Shown here: positions 8,892 through 17,620 of the stretch, in pieces
Numbering within the stretch: position 1 is the stretch's first letter
How the letters are laid out: every line of letters starts with the position of its first letter
Assembly (NCBI GenBank): GCA_050248915.1
Contig: JBFWRL010000038.1
Span: forward strand, 1-38,536
DNA from: GCA-2770975 sp050248915
GTDB taxonomy: Bacteria > Cyanobacteriota > Sericytochromatia > UBA7694
DNA length: 38,536 nucleotides
Direction of reading: 5' to 3'
Translations under genes and position numbers: made by a program
Notes under the pieces: model-generated
What the model was told of the DNA's origin: nothing
Databases searched by the model: none
The model's input: the letters and a program-made list of their open reading frames with translations, nothing else

Positions 8892-8914
8892 CCTCTGCGT
8901 TATTTTTATGCGTA

Positions 8915-8957
8915 CTGGGGGCCGTTGAAAAATTCAACGGCCCCCAGGAACTTTTTT
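8915..8957 (+). terminator. Rho-independent terminator of the AGCS symporter gene
   Basis: A perfect 15-bp stem, CTGGGGGCCGTTGAA (8915-8929) with TTCAACGGCCCCCAG (8933-8947), has a three-base AAA loop and is followed after four bases by six T residues (8952-8957). It lies 24 bases after the symporter stop. Confidence 0.92.
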
Positions 8958-8988
8958 GGCGGGAGTGGGTCTAAGAACCTGAAACCCG

Positions 8989-9018
8989 ATGACGAAAAGA
9001 GCGGGCTTCGATTATACT
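8989..9018 (+). promoter_or_regulatory. Candidate murA promoter
   Basis: ATGACG (8989-8994) and TATACT (9013-9018) with 18 bp spacing form a plausible -35/-10 pair. A second AT-rich -10-like site (TATACT 9186-9191) lies nearer the gene but lacks a good -35. The stretch 8958-9226 contains no gene that I can see; it is AT-rich and holds only these candidate signals. Confidence 0.3.
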
Positions 9019-9226
9019 AAAAGCATCGCTCCACATTGGATTCACACCCTTCACCCAAGCGTTTAAACACGCTTTCGGCTTCGCGCTGAAATTAATCTCC
9101 TTTTAACAAAACTCCCACACACTTAATTTTCTGTTAATTTTTTTAAAGCTGTGACGGCAGACTTAATCTTTTAATAAAGGTATGATATACTCCTAAGGGT
9201 AAATTGAAAGTGAAAACCCCCCAGTA

Positions 9227-10675
9227 ATGCACGTAATTCCTAGACTACAGCAGCAAAAACAGCAAGAAATTCACCCTGATATCCCTTCGGGCATGTGGTT
9301 GAAGTCACTGAGGCTGCCACCCTTGTTACAGCATGATGGATCTATCAACAACGAAGAATGGAATGCAGAGATGAATTTGGATAGACTCAAAATCAACGGC
9401 GGCGTAGCACTTAATGGCCATGTCACCATTAACGGGGCGAAAAACTCCGCACTGGTCCTGATGGCCGCTGCGATTCTCGGCAGCGAAGAAATTGTGCTCG
9501 AAAACGTTCCCCGACTGGCTGACGTTGAAATCATGGTGGATGTTTTACGCAGTTTGGGCGCCCGTGCTCATTTCATTGAACACAACGTTTTGCTGATTGA
9601 TCCCCGCCACATTGCCAACTCTGTTGCCCCTTATGATTTGGTTACAAAAATGCGCGCTTCTTTCTTCGTTCTCGGCCCCCTGGTTGGCAAACTGGGCCAA
9701 GCCAAGGTCTCTCTGCCCGGTGGCTGTGCCATTGGTTCCCGCCCCGTCGATTTACACCTCAAAGGCCTCGAAGCCATGGGCGCAGACATTGTGCTCGAAC
9801 ATGGCGACGTGATTGCCAACGCCCCCCATTTGCGTGGCGCAGATATTTATCTCAACTTCCCCAGCGTGGGTGCCACTGAAAATATCATGATGGCCGCCTC
9901 TCTGGCCGATGGCACCACCACCATTCGCAATGCGGCCCAAGAGCCCGAAATTGATGATTTGGCTCAGTTCTTGATCAGCATGGGCGCCCGCATCCAAGGG
10001 GCTGGCAGCGACACCATCGTAATTGAAGGCGTCAAAAAACTTGACAAAGCCTCCACCTATCGGGTCATGTCTGACCGGATTGAAGCAGGGACATTTATGA
10101 TTGGTGCCGCCATGACCCGCGGCGACATTATTCTCGAAAAATGCCCCACCCATTCGCTGATGGCTTTAATCGGCAAAATGCGTGAATGCGGCGTTTTCTT
10201 TGACCAAATTGATGCCCAGACCCTGCGCGTTTGTGGTCCCGCCAAAATTCTGGCCCGCGATGCCCGCACCATGCCCCACCCCGGTTTCCCCACCGACATT
10301 CAGGCCCAATATGCGGCCATGATGGCGATGGCCGAAGGCACCAGTCTCTTAACCGAAACCGTCTTCGAAAACCGCTTTATGTATGTCGATGAACTTCAAC
10401 GCATGGGCGCTCAGATTCGCATCGAAGGCAATACCGCGATTATCAAAGGGCAGCCCATTCTCTCTGGCGCTCCCGTGATTGCCACAGATTTGCGCGCTGC
10501 TGCTGCACTGGTACTGGCAGGCTTGGTGGCCGATGGTGAAACCCTCGTGGCCAACCTCTGCTATCTCGACCGCGGCTATGAATCTTTTGAACAAAAACTG
10601 GCCAATCTCGGCGCCCGCATCTGCAGGATTGCGGTCAAAGCTGAAAAAAAGGAAGAAGTGCTGCTGACGATGTAA
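9227..10675 (+). CDS. murA: UDP-N-acetylglucosamine 1-carboxyvinyltransferase (MurA)
   Basis: First committed enzyme of peptidoglycan synthesis: transfers enolpyruvate from PEP to UDP-GlcNAc in the cytoplasm. The conserved N-terminus LKINGGVALNGHVTINGAKN begins just after an ATG at 9371, which would give a normal 434-aa enzyme. The ATG at 9227 adds 48 residues (Gln- and Pro-rich, no known motif). Neither start has a strong Shine-Dalgarno site, so the longer frame is reported as the limit and 9371 is the likelier start. The catalytic loop reads PGGCAIGSRPVD with the nucleophilic Cys at residue 119 counted from 9371, so the enzyme is predicted to be fosfomycin-sensitive. The C-terminal half has GFPTDIQAQYAAMM and the DRGYE-type ending. 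Transcription ends at the hairpin just downstream. Confidence 0.96.
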   Translation: MHVIPRLQQQKQQEIHPDIPSGMWLKSLRLPPLLQHDGSINNEEWNAEMNLDRLKINGGVALNGHVTINGAKNSALVLMAAAILGSEEIVLENVPRLADVEIMVDVLRSLGARAHFIEHNVLLIDPRHIANSVAPYDLVTKMRASFFVLGPLVGKLGQAKVSLPGGCAIGSRPVDLHLKGLEAMGADIVLEHGDVIANAPHLRGADIYLNFPSVGATENIMMAASLADGTTTIRNAAQEPEIDDLAQFLISMGARIQGAGSDTIVIEGVKKLDKASTYRVMSDRIEAGTFMIGAAMTRGDIILEKCPTHSLMALIGKMRECGVFFDQIDAQTLRVCGPAKILARDARTMPHPGFPTDIQAQYAAMMAMAEGTSLLTETVFENRFMYVDELQRMGAQIRIEGNTAIIKGQPILSGAPVIATDLRAAAALVLAGLVADGETLVANLCYLDRGYESFEQKLANLGARICRIAVKAEKKEEVLLTM

Positions 10676-10712
10676 AACCCGTCTGAAGCAGAAACCGCCT
10701 TTTAGGTTTTCG

Positions 10713-10744
10713 GGCCCGGCAGAAATGTCGGGCCTGTTTGTTTT
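10713..10744 (+). terminator. Rho-independent terminator of murA
   Basis: Nine-pair stem GGCCCGGCA (10713-10721) with TGTCGGGCC (10726-10734), including one G-U pair. The loop is GAAA and the U-rich tail is TGTTTGTTTT. It starts 37 bases after the murA stop. Confidence 0.85.
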
Positions 10745-10761
10745 GAAATTCAAGTTAGCTT

Positions 10762-10792
10762 TTGACATTGGGTCTTGTTCTAAGGCTTTAAT
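10762..10792 (+). promoter_or_regulatory. Candidate promoter of the ankyrin lipoprotein pair
   Basis: A perfect -35 TTGACA (10762-10767) is followed by TTTAAT (10787-10792), five of six to the -10 consensus, with a longish 19-bp spacer. It lies between the murA terminator and the first ankyrin gene, which has CAGGA about six bases before its ATG. Confidence 0.4.
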
Positions 10793-10846
10793 TTCAGTAA
10801 ACTGAATCACCTTTTGTGAGGGAAAACCAAAGGTTACAGGACTGAT

Positions 10847-13489
10847 ATGCTCAATAGCTTTAAAAAACGAATCTTTGGATTGGGATGTTTGATTCTGGCT
10901 TTAATTCCAGGTTGTGGATTAGGCCTTTTGAATGCCCCTGCCCCTTTGAACATGAATCTATCTTGTCAGCAAAAATCCAATCAAGAACCAAATAGTATTT
11001 CGTTGCAAGAGATAGAACTGGTTAAACGCTTAAAAAACCCAGATCCTTCGGCTTTGGATGTTTATCTCCAAACAAATCCGACGCTACTTGAAAACCTGTC
11101 TGGGAACTTTATACCCCTTCATTTAGCTGCCTACTTTGGCAATGTGGAGATCATGAAAAGTTTACTCAAGCAAGGCGCGCAGATAGATCGGGTCAATTGT
11201 GATGGGAATACGGCATTGCACTTTGCAGCCTTTGCGCTGCAAACCCAATCGGTGGATTATTTGTTGGCAAATGGGGCCAACCCAAAAGTAGCAAATACAT
11301 CTGGCGATACCCCTTTGCACTTTGTCAGTGGCGCGCCTGTAGAATGGCTGTTTGGAAGTATGTTCAGCAGCAAACCTTTATCATTGGTTATTTTGCCTGA
11401 ATCTTTGCGTTCAGAATTACAACTCAAACCAAGTTCAGCACGTTCCTCATTGGCAAATTTTAAACAGTCCCAAAAACAGATTATCACCACGTTTTTAAGC
11501 AAAGGGATCCCTGTCGATGTCAAAAACTTGCAGGGTCGCACCCCTTTATTTTATGCAGCCATGTCCAAGGAAGTTGATGTTTTCAGACAAATCAATTTGG
11601 CCGATGGCTATATTTTGGTTAAAGATAACATCGGCAGTAATCTTTTGCACCAATTGGCTTTGGGGCCTTTGCCATTAGAAGCCATGCTGAATCCCCCATC
11701 AGAAAAAAAACAATGGCAGGATGCTGCTACGTATCACTCTACAACTGAACGCGAACAACCCCTGCTCAACTTGATCAAACAGATGATTCAATTGGGTGTG
11801 CCTTTTGATGAAGCAGATCAACAAAATTCACGTCCAATACATGCAGCAGCTAAGACAGGCCAAGAAAATATCCTGAACCTCTTGTTAACAGCGGGGGCGA
11901 AAGTGAATGCTCCGGAGGATCAAGTTGATCCTTTGGCATTGGCCAGTTCCATCGGTGATTTGACCTCTGTAAAACTGCTGGTCAATGCCGGAGCACAACT
12001 GAATCTTGTCTTGCGCAACAGGCATGCATTGGCCGAGGCTGCGACTTATGGACAAGAAAGTGTTGTGAACTATCTCATCGATCGGGGCTACCAAATTGAA
12101 GCAGGTGGCATTTCTGCACTCACAGCTGCTGTGGAAGGCAATCAAGAAAAAATGGTCAAAGCCCTTTTGCAGCGCAAAGCCCAGATCAATTTTGTCGATA
12201 TCTCCAATCGGAGCCCCCTCATTGCCGCTTTTCAAACCAGAAATGTTGAAATGGTCAAACTGCTGTTGGCATCAGGTGCCAATCTGAGAGAAATGGATGA
12301 CATGGGCAATACACCCTTGTATCACTTGGGTAAAAAGAACTCACCTGGATTGCCTTTTTTTGATTTTCCCTCTTTGGAGCCCCAAGAAAAAAAAATAGAT
12401 GCGTTGACTTTTCTTAAAAACCTCTCATTGAATTTGGATTTTCAACATCAAAACAACGAAGGAAACAGTCTTCTTCACCAATGGATCTTAGACAATCAAA
12501 CCGTTTTGATAACCTCTAGTGGCGCATTGACCCGAGAAAGTGTGAATTTACCTAACAGTCAGGGAAACACAGCATTGCATTTGGCTGTAGAGCAAAAAAA
12601 TCCAGAATTGGTTAAAGCCCTGATCGCACAGGGCGCAGATATCAATCTTGCCAATACACAGGGTCAAACGGCCTTAGATTTTGCGATTCGTTTGGGTCAG
12701 ATTGAAATCGCCCATATTTTAGCCTCTATGCCTAATCAGTCCTTACATTTTAATCGGCATGTTCCAGCTTATCTTCAGGCCCTCTGGAACTTACAAATCG
12801 CTAGTTTGGAAATGTTGGTCAAACAACCGGATTGGAATCCAGCTTACAAAGACGGCCAAGGTAAAACTATCTTGAGTTATGTTTTGACCCATGATCGCAG
12901 CAATAGTGACAATTTGTATCTTCTGTTGAAAGGCCTATTAGATGCGGGGGTAAGCCCAAACCAATTATTATCTCCTGTGGGGCAAACCCCTTTGGCATGG
13001 CTTGCTAAGAACCGCTTTTCTCAAGCAGTTCAACTCTTTTTAGACAAAGGCGCAGATCCCAATCTAATGACAACACAGAATGACGAATCTGCGACTCGGG
13101 GAACCCCCATTCACGAGGCTGCTCGCAATAAAGATCAGGAAATGTGTCAAAACTTATTGAAGTACAAAGCAAATCCAAGCTTGCATGATGGGCTGGGATA
13201 CACAGCTCTCCATTATTTTGCCCAAAACGGCCAGTTAGACCTCTTAAAACTGGCCCAGGAACAAGGTTGGCAGATGGATGTCAGCGATTGGCAGGGAAGA
13301 GGTTTGATGTATTGGGCCCTGGAAAATAACAAATACAGTGTGTTGTTTTGGTTGCTTGATAAAATGCCTCAAACTCAGATTTTAACGGATCTCGATAAAA
13401 CGCTCAAAATTTCATTACTCCAAAAAGACATTCTCGAAAAAAATGAATTCACCAAAAGCTATGTGCAAAAAAAATTGGGAGGGAAGTGA
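10847..13489 (+). CDS. Large ankyrin-repeat lipoprotein
   Basis: 880-aa protein with a lipoprotein signal: basic KKR, a hydrophobic core and LIPGC with the lipidated Cys at about residue 23. The rest is an ankyrin array. Clear units include IPLHLAAYFGNVEIMKSLL, GNTALHFAAFALQTQSVDYL, GNTALHLAVEQKNPELVKAL and GYTALHYFAQNGQLDLLKLA, with interrupted or degenerate units between them. Ankyrin stacks bind proteins, and a lipid anchor would present this one at the inner or outer membrane, facing the periplasm or the surface. Base use is clearly more AT-rich and less C-ending than in neighbouring genes such as murA. It contains three A tracts of eight or nine bases (11703-11710, 12387-12395, 13467-13474). 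The next gene begins within its stop codon, so the two are translationally coupled. The ligand is unknown. Confidence 0.88.
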   Translation: MLNSFKKRIFGLGCLILALIPGCGLGLLNAPAPLNMNLSCQQKSNQEPNSISLQEIELVKRLKNPDPSALDVYLQTNPTLLENLSGNFIPLHLAAYFGNVEIMKSLLKQGAQIDRVNCDGNTALHFAAFALQTQSVDYLLANGANPKVANTSGDTPLHFVSGAPVEWLFGSMFSSKPLSLVILPESLRSELQLKPSSARSSLANFKQSQKQIITTFLSKGIPVDVKNLQGRTPLFYAAMSKEVDVFRQINLADGYILVKDNIGSNLLHQLALGPLPLEAMLNPPSEKKQWQDAATYHSTTEREQPLLNLIKQMIQLGVPFDEADQQNSRPIHAAAKTGQENILNLLLTAGAKVNAPEDQVDPLALASSIGDLTSVKLLVNAGAQLNLVLRNRHALAEAATYGQESVVNYLIDRGYQIEAGGISALTAAVEGNQEKMVKALLQRKAQINFVDISNRSPLIAAFQTRNVEMVKLLLASGANLREMDDMGNTPLYHLGKKNSPGLPFFDFPSLEPQEKKIDALTFLKNLSLNLDFQHQNNEGNSLLHQWILDNQTVLITSSGALTRESVNLPNSQGNTALHLAVEQKNPELVKALIAQGADINLANTQGQTALDFAIRLGQIEIAHILASMPNQSLHFNRHVPAYLQALWNLQIASLEMLVKQPDWNPAYKDGQGKTILSYVLTHDRSNSDNLYLLLKGLLDAGVSPNQLLSPVGQTPLAWLAKNRFSQAVQLFLDKGADPNLMTTQNDESATRGTPIHEAARNKDQEMCQNLLKYKANPSLHDGLGYTALHYFAQNGQLDLLKLAQEQGWQMDVSDWQGRGLMYWALENNKYSVLFWLLDKMPQTQILTDLDKTLKISLLQKDILEKNEFTKSYVQKKLGGK

Positions 13490-14646
13490 TGAGCCTGAGT
13501 TTCTTTCCCAAATTTTCAATAGCGCTTTTCTTAGGAGCGTTTAGTTTGCAGGGGTGTGCAGTGACTGAAAACGCTACACCTACTCAGATTGGCTCGTCAG
13601 TCAATGCATCCAAGGCAGAAATAAAGGATATCTCAGACGGGGTATGGTATGGAGACGTCCCCAGCCTCAAAGCATGGCTAAACAAAGGGCATCATATCAA
13701 TGAGCCCAGTTTTCAGGGCAATACGCTTCTCTGCATGTCTTCCCGCTCATATTCCAAAGTTAAAACTTTACTTGCTCTAGGAGCAGATCCAAATGCCCTC
13801 AATGGCAAAGGAGAGAGCCCACTGGGTTTGAGCGCCAGTTCTCATTTCAATGTGGCTCAACTTCTCTTAAATAATGGGGCAGATCCCAATCTCAAAGATA
13901 AAAACGGTTCTACTCCGCTTAAACAGGCACTAATATCTGGACATTTGAATACCATTCAACTCTTGTTGGATAAAGGAGCCCGTTTCGACTTCCCGATTGG
14001 CCGTGATACGGTTATTTTTTCTCGACCAGGTATTGTGAAATTGTTAATCGACAAAGGATTTCCCTTGAAAATACGTGATGATGACGGCAATAGCCTCATT
14101 CACTTGATTCAAGATGTGGATATACTCAAGATATTAATAAACAAAGGGATAGATCCAAATATACAGAACGAAGCTGGAGAATCAGTTTTATTTTCTGAAA
14201 ATATTGAAAAAGTTAAATTTTTTATTGATTTAAACAAAAATATTTCGAGAATAAATAATAAAAAGCAAAGCCCAATTCACAGAGCTGCTGAAAACGGTCG
14301 TATGGATCTTTTGGAATATTGGTTAAATGACCAAAAAGAAAATATCAATTTGACAGATGAAGCAAATCAATCGCCTCTCTATCTTGCGGTAAAACAAAAA
14401 CACTTACATCAGGTTGAATATTTGTTGCAAAAGGGAGCTGATCCCAATATATTGACACTGGCGCAAGACTCATCTCTCTTGCTCAGTTTATGGCGAAAGG
14501 ATTTTTCGATCATTCAAGCTCTCTTAAACGAGGGGGCCAATGCCAAAATCCGAGATCGTCAAGGGCGTTCGACCCTTGATTTAGCCAGGGCATATCAAAT
14601 TGAAGATCTGATCCCCTTGCTCAAACAACACGGTGCCACAGAATAA
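13489..14646 (+). CDS. Second ankyrin-repeat lipoprotein
   Basis: 385-aa ankyrin protein starting at the ATG in TGATG at the end of the upstream ankyrin gene. GGAGG at 13478-13482 gives an ideal Shine-Dalgarno spacing (a GTG at 13486 is a less likely start). The signal peptide ends in the lipobox SLQGC with Cys at residue 23. Repeats include NVAQLLLNNGADPNLKDKNG, HLNTIQLLLDKGA, a central weaker stretch (about residues 170-260), and HQVEYLLQKGADPNI near the end. The central part (14100-14420) is strikingly A-rich, unlike the flanking genes. Shared architecture with the upstream gene suggests an old duplication and a joint role. It is convergent with the acyltransferase gene, with only two bases between the stop codons. 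Confidence 0.87.
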   Translation: MSLSFFPKFSIALFLGAFSLQGCAVTENATPTQIGSSVNASKAEIKDISDGVWYGDVPSLKAWLNKGHHINEPSFQGNTLLCMSSRSYSKVKTLLALGADPNALNGKGESPLGLSASSHFNVAQLLLNNGADPNLKDKNGSTPLKQALISGHLNTIQLLLDKGARFDFPIGRDTVIFSRPGIVKLLIDKGFPLKIRDDDGNSLIHLIQDVDILKILINKGIDPNIQNEAGESVLFSENIEKVKFFIDLNKNISRINNKKQSPIHRAAENGRMDLLEYWLNDQKENINLTDEANQSPLYLAVKQKHLHQVEYLLQKGADPNILTLAQDSSLLLSLWRKDFSIIQALLNEGANAKIRDRQGRSTLDLARAYQIEDLIPLLKQHGATE

Positions 14647-14648
14647 CC

Positions 14649-15572
14649 CTATTTCCCCAGCAACGCCGCTCCCCGCAGCGCCAGTGCCCGCCAAGCCAAC
14701 TCGCTGCAACGGCTGGCACGAAAAAGATCCCAGAGCACGGCCCAACTGAGATCTGGGGAGCCGTAAAGATAAACTGACCGCCACCAGGGCCGAAATTTGG
14801 CCTTAAATTTAAACAGCCCTTCTGCCGAATAGACGGGATCCAGGCTGCGACCGGCCTGCTGTAACAGGGACTCTTTGAGGTTTTGGGGCGGAAGGAGTGG
14901 GTAAAAAGGCACCTCACCCAGGCTTAAGTAGGCATATCCCTCCGCTTGCAAGCGCAGAAAAACCGCTTCGAGCAAGGCCGCCATCATGCCCACAGGGGCA
15001 TCGGGGCGGCGCAACATTTGCTCTGTGTGCCAAGTTTGCTGCCCCGAACGGCTCAGGCTGATCAGACCCAACAATTGGCCCGCTTCAGATTCAAAACCCA
15101 TCAGCCGGAGCGGGGGCATGCCAGAGTCACGGTAGAGATGCCTGAGTTGCACGGGATAACGCGCAAAGACCCGTTCACAGAGTTGCAAAACCTGAGCTTG
15201 TCGACTGTTTGAAAAAGGGGAGATTTCAATCACCCGCCCATGGCGGTTGCCCCTGCGAATCAAAGCGCGGATTTTTTTGCGCTCAAAATGATCTCCCTGC
15301 AAATCCAGCAGGGCTTCGCGGCCCGAGCAGAGACTTTGACCCATTTGCCTTTGTTTTAAGGCTCCGATCAAAGCCGGTGGGCAGCCACGCAAGACAAAAC
15401 CCTCAGGCGCCAATTGAGAGAGGCTGTGTACCAAGTCTTGGACAGAAGCTGTCGCATGGGGAGGCAGATCGGCAAATGGCAACCACAGGCGCTTGGCATT
15501 GGGCAACAGAATCCGCTCAAAGACAGGTTCAGGTCGTTCTTTGGCCGGGGCCATGATCCAACTCAGGGGCAA
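14649..15572 (-). CDS. MprF C-terminal-like (DUF2156) aminoacyl- or acyl-transferase domain protein
   Basis: Resembles the soluble C-terminal GNAT-fold domain of lysylphosphatidylglycerol synthase MprF. The features seen are a basic patch RKKIRALIRRGNRHGRVIEI, GFESEAGQLLGLISLSRSG, YLSLGEVPF, and the diagnostic LFKFKAKFRPWWRSVYLY near the C-terminus. MprF transfers Lys from Lys-tRNA to phosphatidylglycerol. Stand-alone relatives lack the flippase helices, as here, and most have unknown substrates. The frame begins at a TTG (15572) and stays open upstream into glmM without an ATG. The next in-frame ATG (15554) has no Shine-Dalgarno site, so the start is uncertain. It is the last gene of the metG-glmM transcription unit. 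Confidence 0.72.
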   Translation of the reverse strand: MPLSWIMAPAKERPEPVFERILLPNAKRLWLPFADLPPHATASVQDLVHSLSQLAPEGFVLRGCPPALIGALKQRQMGQSLCSGREALLDLQGDHFERKKIRALIRRGNRHGRVIEISPFSNSRQAQVLQLCERVFARYPVQLRHLYRDSGMPPLRLMGFESEAGQLLGLISLSRSGQQTWHTEQMLRRPDAPVGMMAALLEAVFLRLQAEGYAYLSLGEVPFYPLLPPQNLKESLLQQAGRSLDPVYSAEGLFKFKAKFRPWWRSVYLYGSPDLSWAVLWDLFRASRCSELAWRALALRGAALLGK

Positions 15573-15634
15573 AAAAGCGGACTCAGCATCTCTTTCGGAG
15601 TGCCAAATGCGCTCTTGAAAGGCCTGAACGGATG

Positions 15635-16990
15635 TCAGACCATCTCCCTTTCGACCACATCCACCAATTTTTGCACCACGGCTTCCACCTGCTCCAGGCT
15701 GCGACCCTCAGCCATCACCCGGATTTTGGGTTCGGTGCCCGAAGCGCGCACCAAAATGCGGCCCTCTTGGCCCATTTCAGCTTCACAGGTGGCAATCGCG
15801 GCTTTGAGCACCGGATTGTCTTGCCAAGATCGGTGTGCTTCTGGTGAAACAACCACGTTTTTGAGCAATTGGGGGTAGCTGGGCACATCTTCGAGCAGGG
15901 CTTCCCAGCTCATGCCGCTGAGTTTCCAAGCACAGAGCAATTGTAATGCCGTCAAAAGGCCATCGCCAGTGATTTGGTGTTGCAAAAAGATCACATGGCC
16001 CGATTGCTCACCGCCGAGCAATAATTCTTCTGCCCGCATGGTTTCGAGTACATAGCGGTCACCGACCTGGGTGCGCAGCAATTTTTTGCCCTGTTTTTCG
16101 AGGGCTTTTTCAAAGCCCAAATTGCTCATCACAGTGGCCACCACCTGGGTCTGAGCTTTGAGATCGGGCAAAAAGCGCGAACAAAAATAGAGGATTTTGT
16201 CGCCATCGATTTCAGCGCCATTGGGCGTAACGGCCAAACAGCGGTCGCCATCGCCATCAAAGGCAATCCCCAGATCAAATTCACCCATTTTGAGCGCTGC
16301 TTTGAGCGGTTCCAGATGGGTCGAGCCACAGCCTTCGTTGATATTCAGGCCATCGGGCAAATTGTGAATCACGGTCACATTCAGCCCCAAATGTTGGAAC
16401 AAAAAGGGGGCCAAATGGCTGGTGGCCCCATGGGCGGTATCCAGCAAAACACGCACCCCTTTGAGGGAGACTGGCGCGGTGACGGCCAGGGCATCGATAT
16501 ACGGTTTGAGCGTCAGCGGGGTTGTTTGAGCCAAGCTGCCCAACGCAGCACCCACCGGGCGGGCGGCATCGATAGCACCGGCATCTTCCAAAAGTGCTTC
16601 AATCGCGTGTTCGCGTTCGTCGCTGAGTTTTTCACCCGAGCCATTAAAAAACTTCAGACCATTGTCGGGAGCCGGATTGTGGGACGCTGAGATCATCACT
16701 CCCCCCACCGCCTCTCCGGCACGGACAAGCCAGGCCACAGCAGGGGTGGGCACCACTCCCAACAGTTCAACTTGGCATCCCACAGACGTAAAGCCAGCCA
16801 CCATGGCCGCTTCGAGCATATCTCCCGAACGCCGGGTATCTTTGCCAATTAAAACCAGCGGGGGGTGATTCTCTGAGGGTTGCTCAGGCAAGGTCAAAAT
16901 AAAGGCCTGGGCCAATTTTAATGCCAATTCTGGGGTCAAATCACGATTGGCGACCCCACGCACACCGTCGGTGCCAAAATAATGCCTCAT
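15635..16990 (-). CDS. glmM: Phosphoglucosamine mutase GlmM
   Basis: Converts glucosamine-6-phosphate to glucosamine-1-phosphate, feeding UDP-GlcNAc and so MurA. At 451 aa it has the normal length. It begins MRHYFGTDGVRGVAN, the GlmM signature, and the phosphorylated serine is Ser103 in SASHNP. The Mg-binding loop is DGDGDR and the sugar-specificity loop is GGEQSGHVI. The C-terminal phosphate-binding loop is RASGTEPKIRV. Its ATG overlaps the stop of the upstream coiled-coil gene (ATGA), which implies translational coupling. Confidence 0.96.
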   Translation of the reverse strand: MRHYFGTDGVRGVANRDLTPELALKLAQAFILTLPEQPSENHPPLVLIGKDTRRSGDMLEAAMVAGFTSVGCQVELLGVVPTPAVAWLVRAGEAVGGVMISASHNPAPDNGLKFFNGSGEKLSDEREHAIEALLEDAGAIDAARPVGAALGSLAQTTPLTLKPYIDALAVTAPVSLKGVRVLLDTAHGATSHLAPFLFQHLGLNVTVIHNLPDGLNINEGCGSTHLEPLKAALKMGEFDLGIAFDGDGDRCLAVTPNGAEIDGDKILYFCSRFLPDLKAQTQVVATVMSNLGFEKALEKQGKKLLRTQVGDRYVLETMRAEELLLGGEQSGHVIFLQHQITGDGLLTALQLLCAWKLSGMSWEALLEDVPSYPQLLKNVVVSPEAHRSWQDNPVLKAAIATCEAEMGQEGRILVRASGTEPKIRVMAEGRSLEQVEAVVQKLVDVVEREMV

Positions 16991-17595
16991 GATTGGCTCT
17001 GTTCTTTCATGCGCGAAATCTCTTTGTCGATTTCAATGGCTTCGATCGAAGATTTGAGCTTGGCCTCGCGGGCCGTTTCTTCCATGGCCTCGCGCTGTTG
17101 CTTCAATTCAGCTTCGACCCGCAATCGCTGTTGTTCAATTTTACTCAGCCGCTCTTCGGCCTTGTGAAATTGCTGTTCGGCTTTTTGAATTTGGGCCTGT
17201 AAGACATCATATTCGGCCTGCAGAGGATCCGGTTTTTTCTCTTGGTGCTTTGCTTCGCTCTGGCCTTCGCTTTTCGCTTCGTCCGATTCCTGTTCTGAGC
17301 CGTGCGCCACGCCATCTTGGGCAGCCGCCTCTGCTTGGAGGCGCGTGGCTGAAACGGCGGGCAATTTAAGCGTAGCGCCAATCAGAGGCACGTTTTCTTT
17401 TTTCAGGCGAATAAAACAGATATCGCGCAGGTCAAAGAGCAACTCATCATAAGTGGTCGACAGATGAAACAGACCAATGGCTGCGTCGAGTTTGGCATCC
17501 ATGGCCTGTTTCATAAAACGCAGGGCTGTTTCGCGATCTTCAAGCGGCACAATCACCCCTTGGCCATTGTTAAACAATACTTCCAATTCAATCAT
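16987..17595 (-). CDS. Uncharacterised protein with a C-terminal coiled coil
   Basis: 202 aa and not recognised. Residues 1 to about 75 look like a compact alpha/beta domain (MIELEVLFNNGQGVIVPLED at the start). A low-complexity acidic/Gln/Ala linker (about 95-130) leads to a long charged helix (about 130-202) rich in Glu, Lys, Gln and Arg with heptad-like spacing, which should form a coiled coil. There is no signal peptide or membrane helix, so it is cytoplasmic. AAAGGAG sits just upstream of the ATG, which fixes the start. It lies 25 bases after metG and overlaps glmM by four bases, so it is produced with both. The function is unknown. Confidence 0.8.
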   Translation of the reverse strand: MIELEVLFNNGQGVIVPLEDRETALRFMKQAMDAKLDAAIGLFHLSTTYDELLFDLRDICFIRLKKENVPLIGATLKLPAVSATRLQAEAAAQDGVAHGSEQESDEAKSEGQSEAKHQEKKPDPLQAEYDVLQAQIQKAEQQFHKAEERLSKIEQQRLRVEAELKQQREAMEETAREAKLKSSIEAIEIDKEISRMKEQSQS

Positions 17596-17620
17596 GGGTC
17601 ATTCTCCTTTGGCGGGTTAT

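Noticed and set aside
15573..15800. Extension of the MprF-C-like gene upstream through glmM
   Set aside because: The frame is open but lacks an ATG or Shine-Dalgarno site and overlaps a conserved gene; only a modest N-terminal extension is possible.
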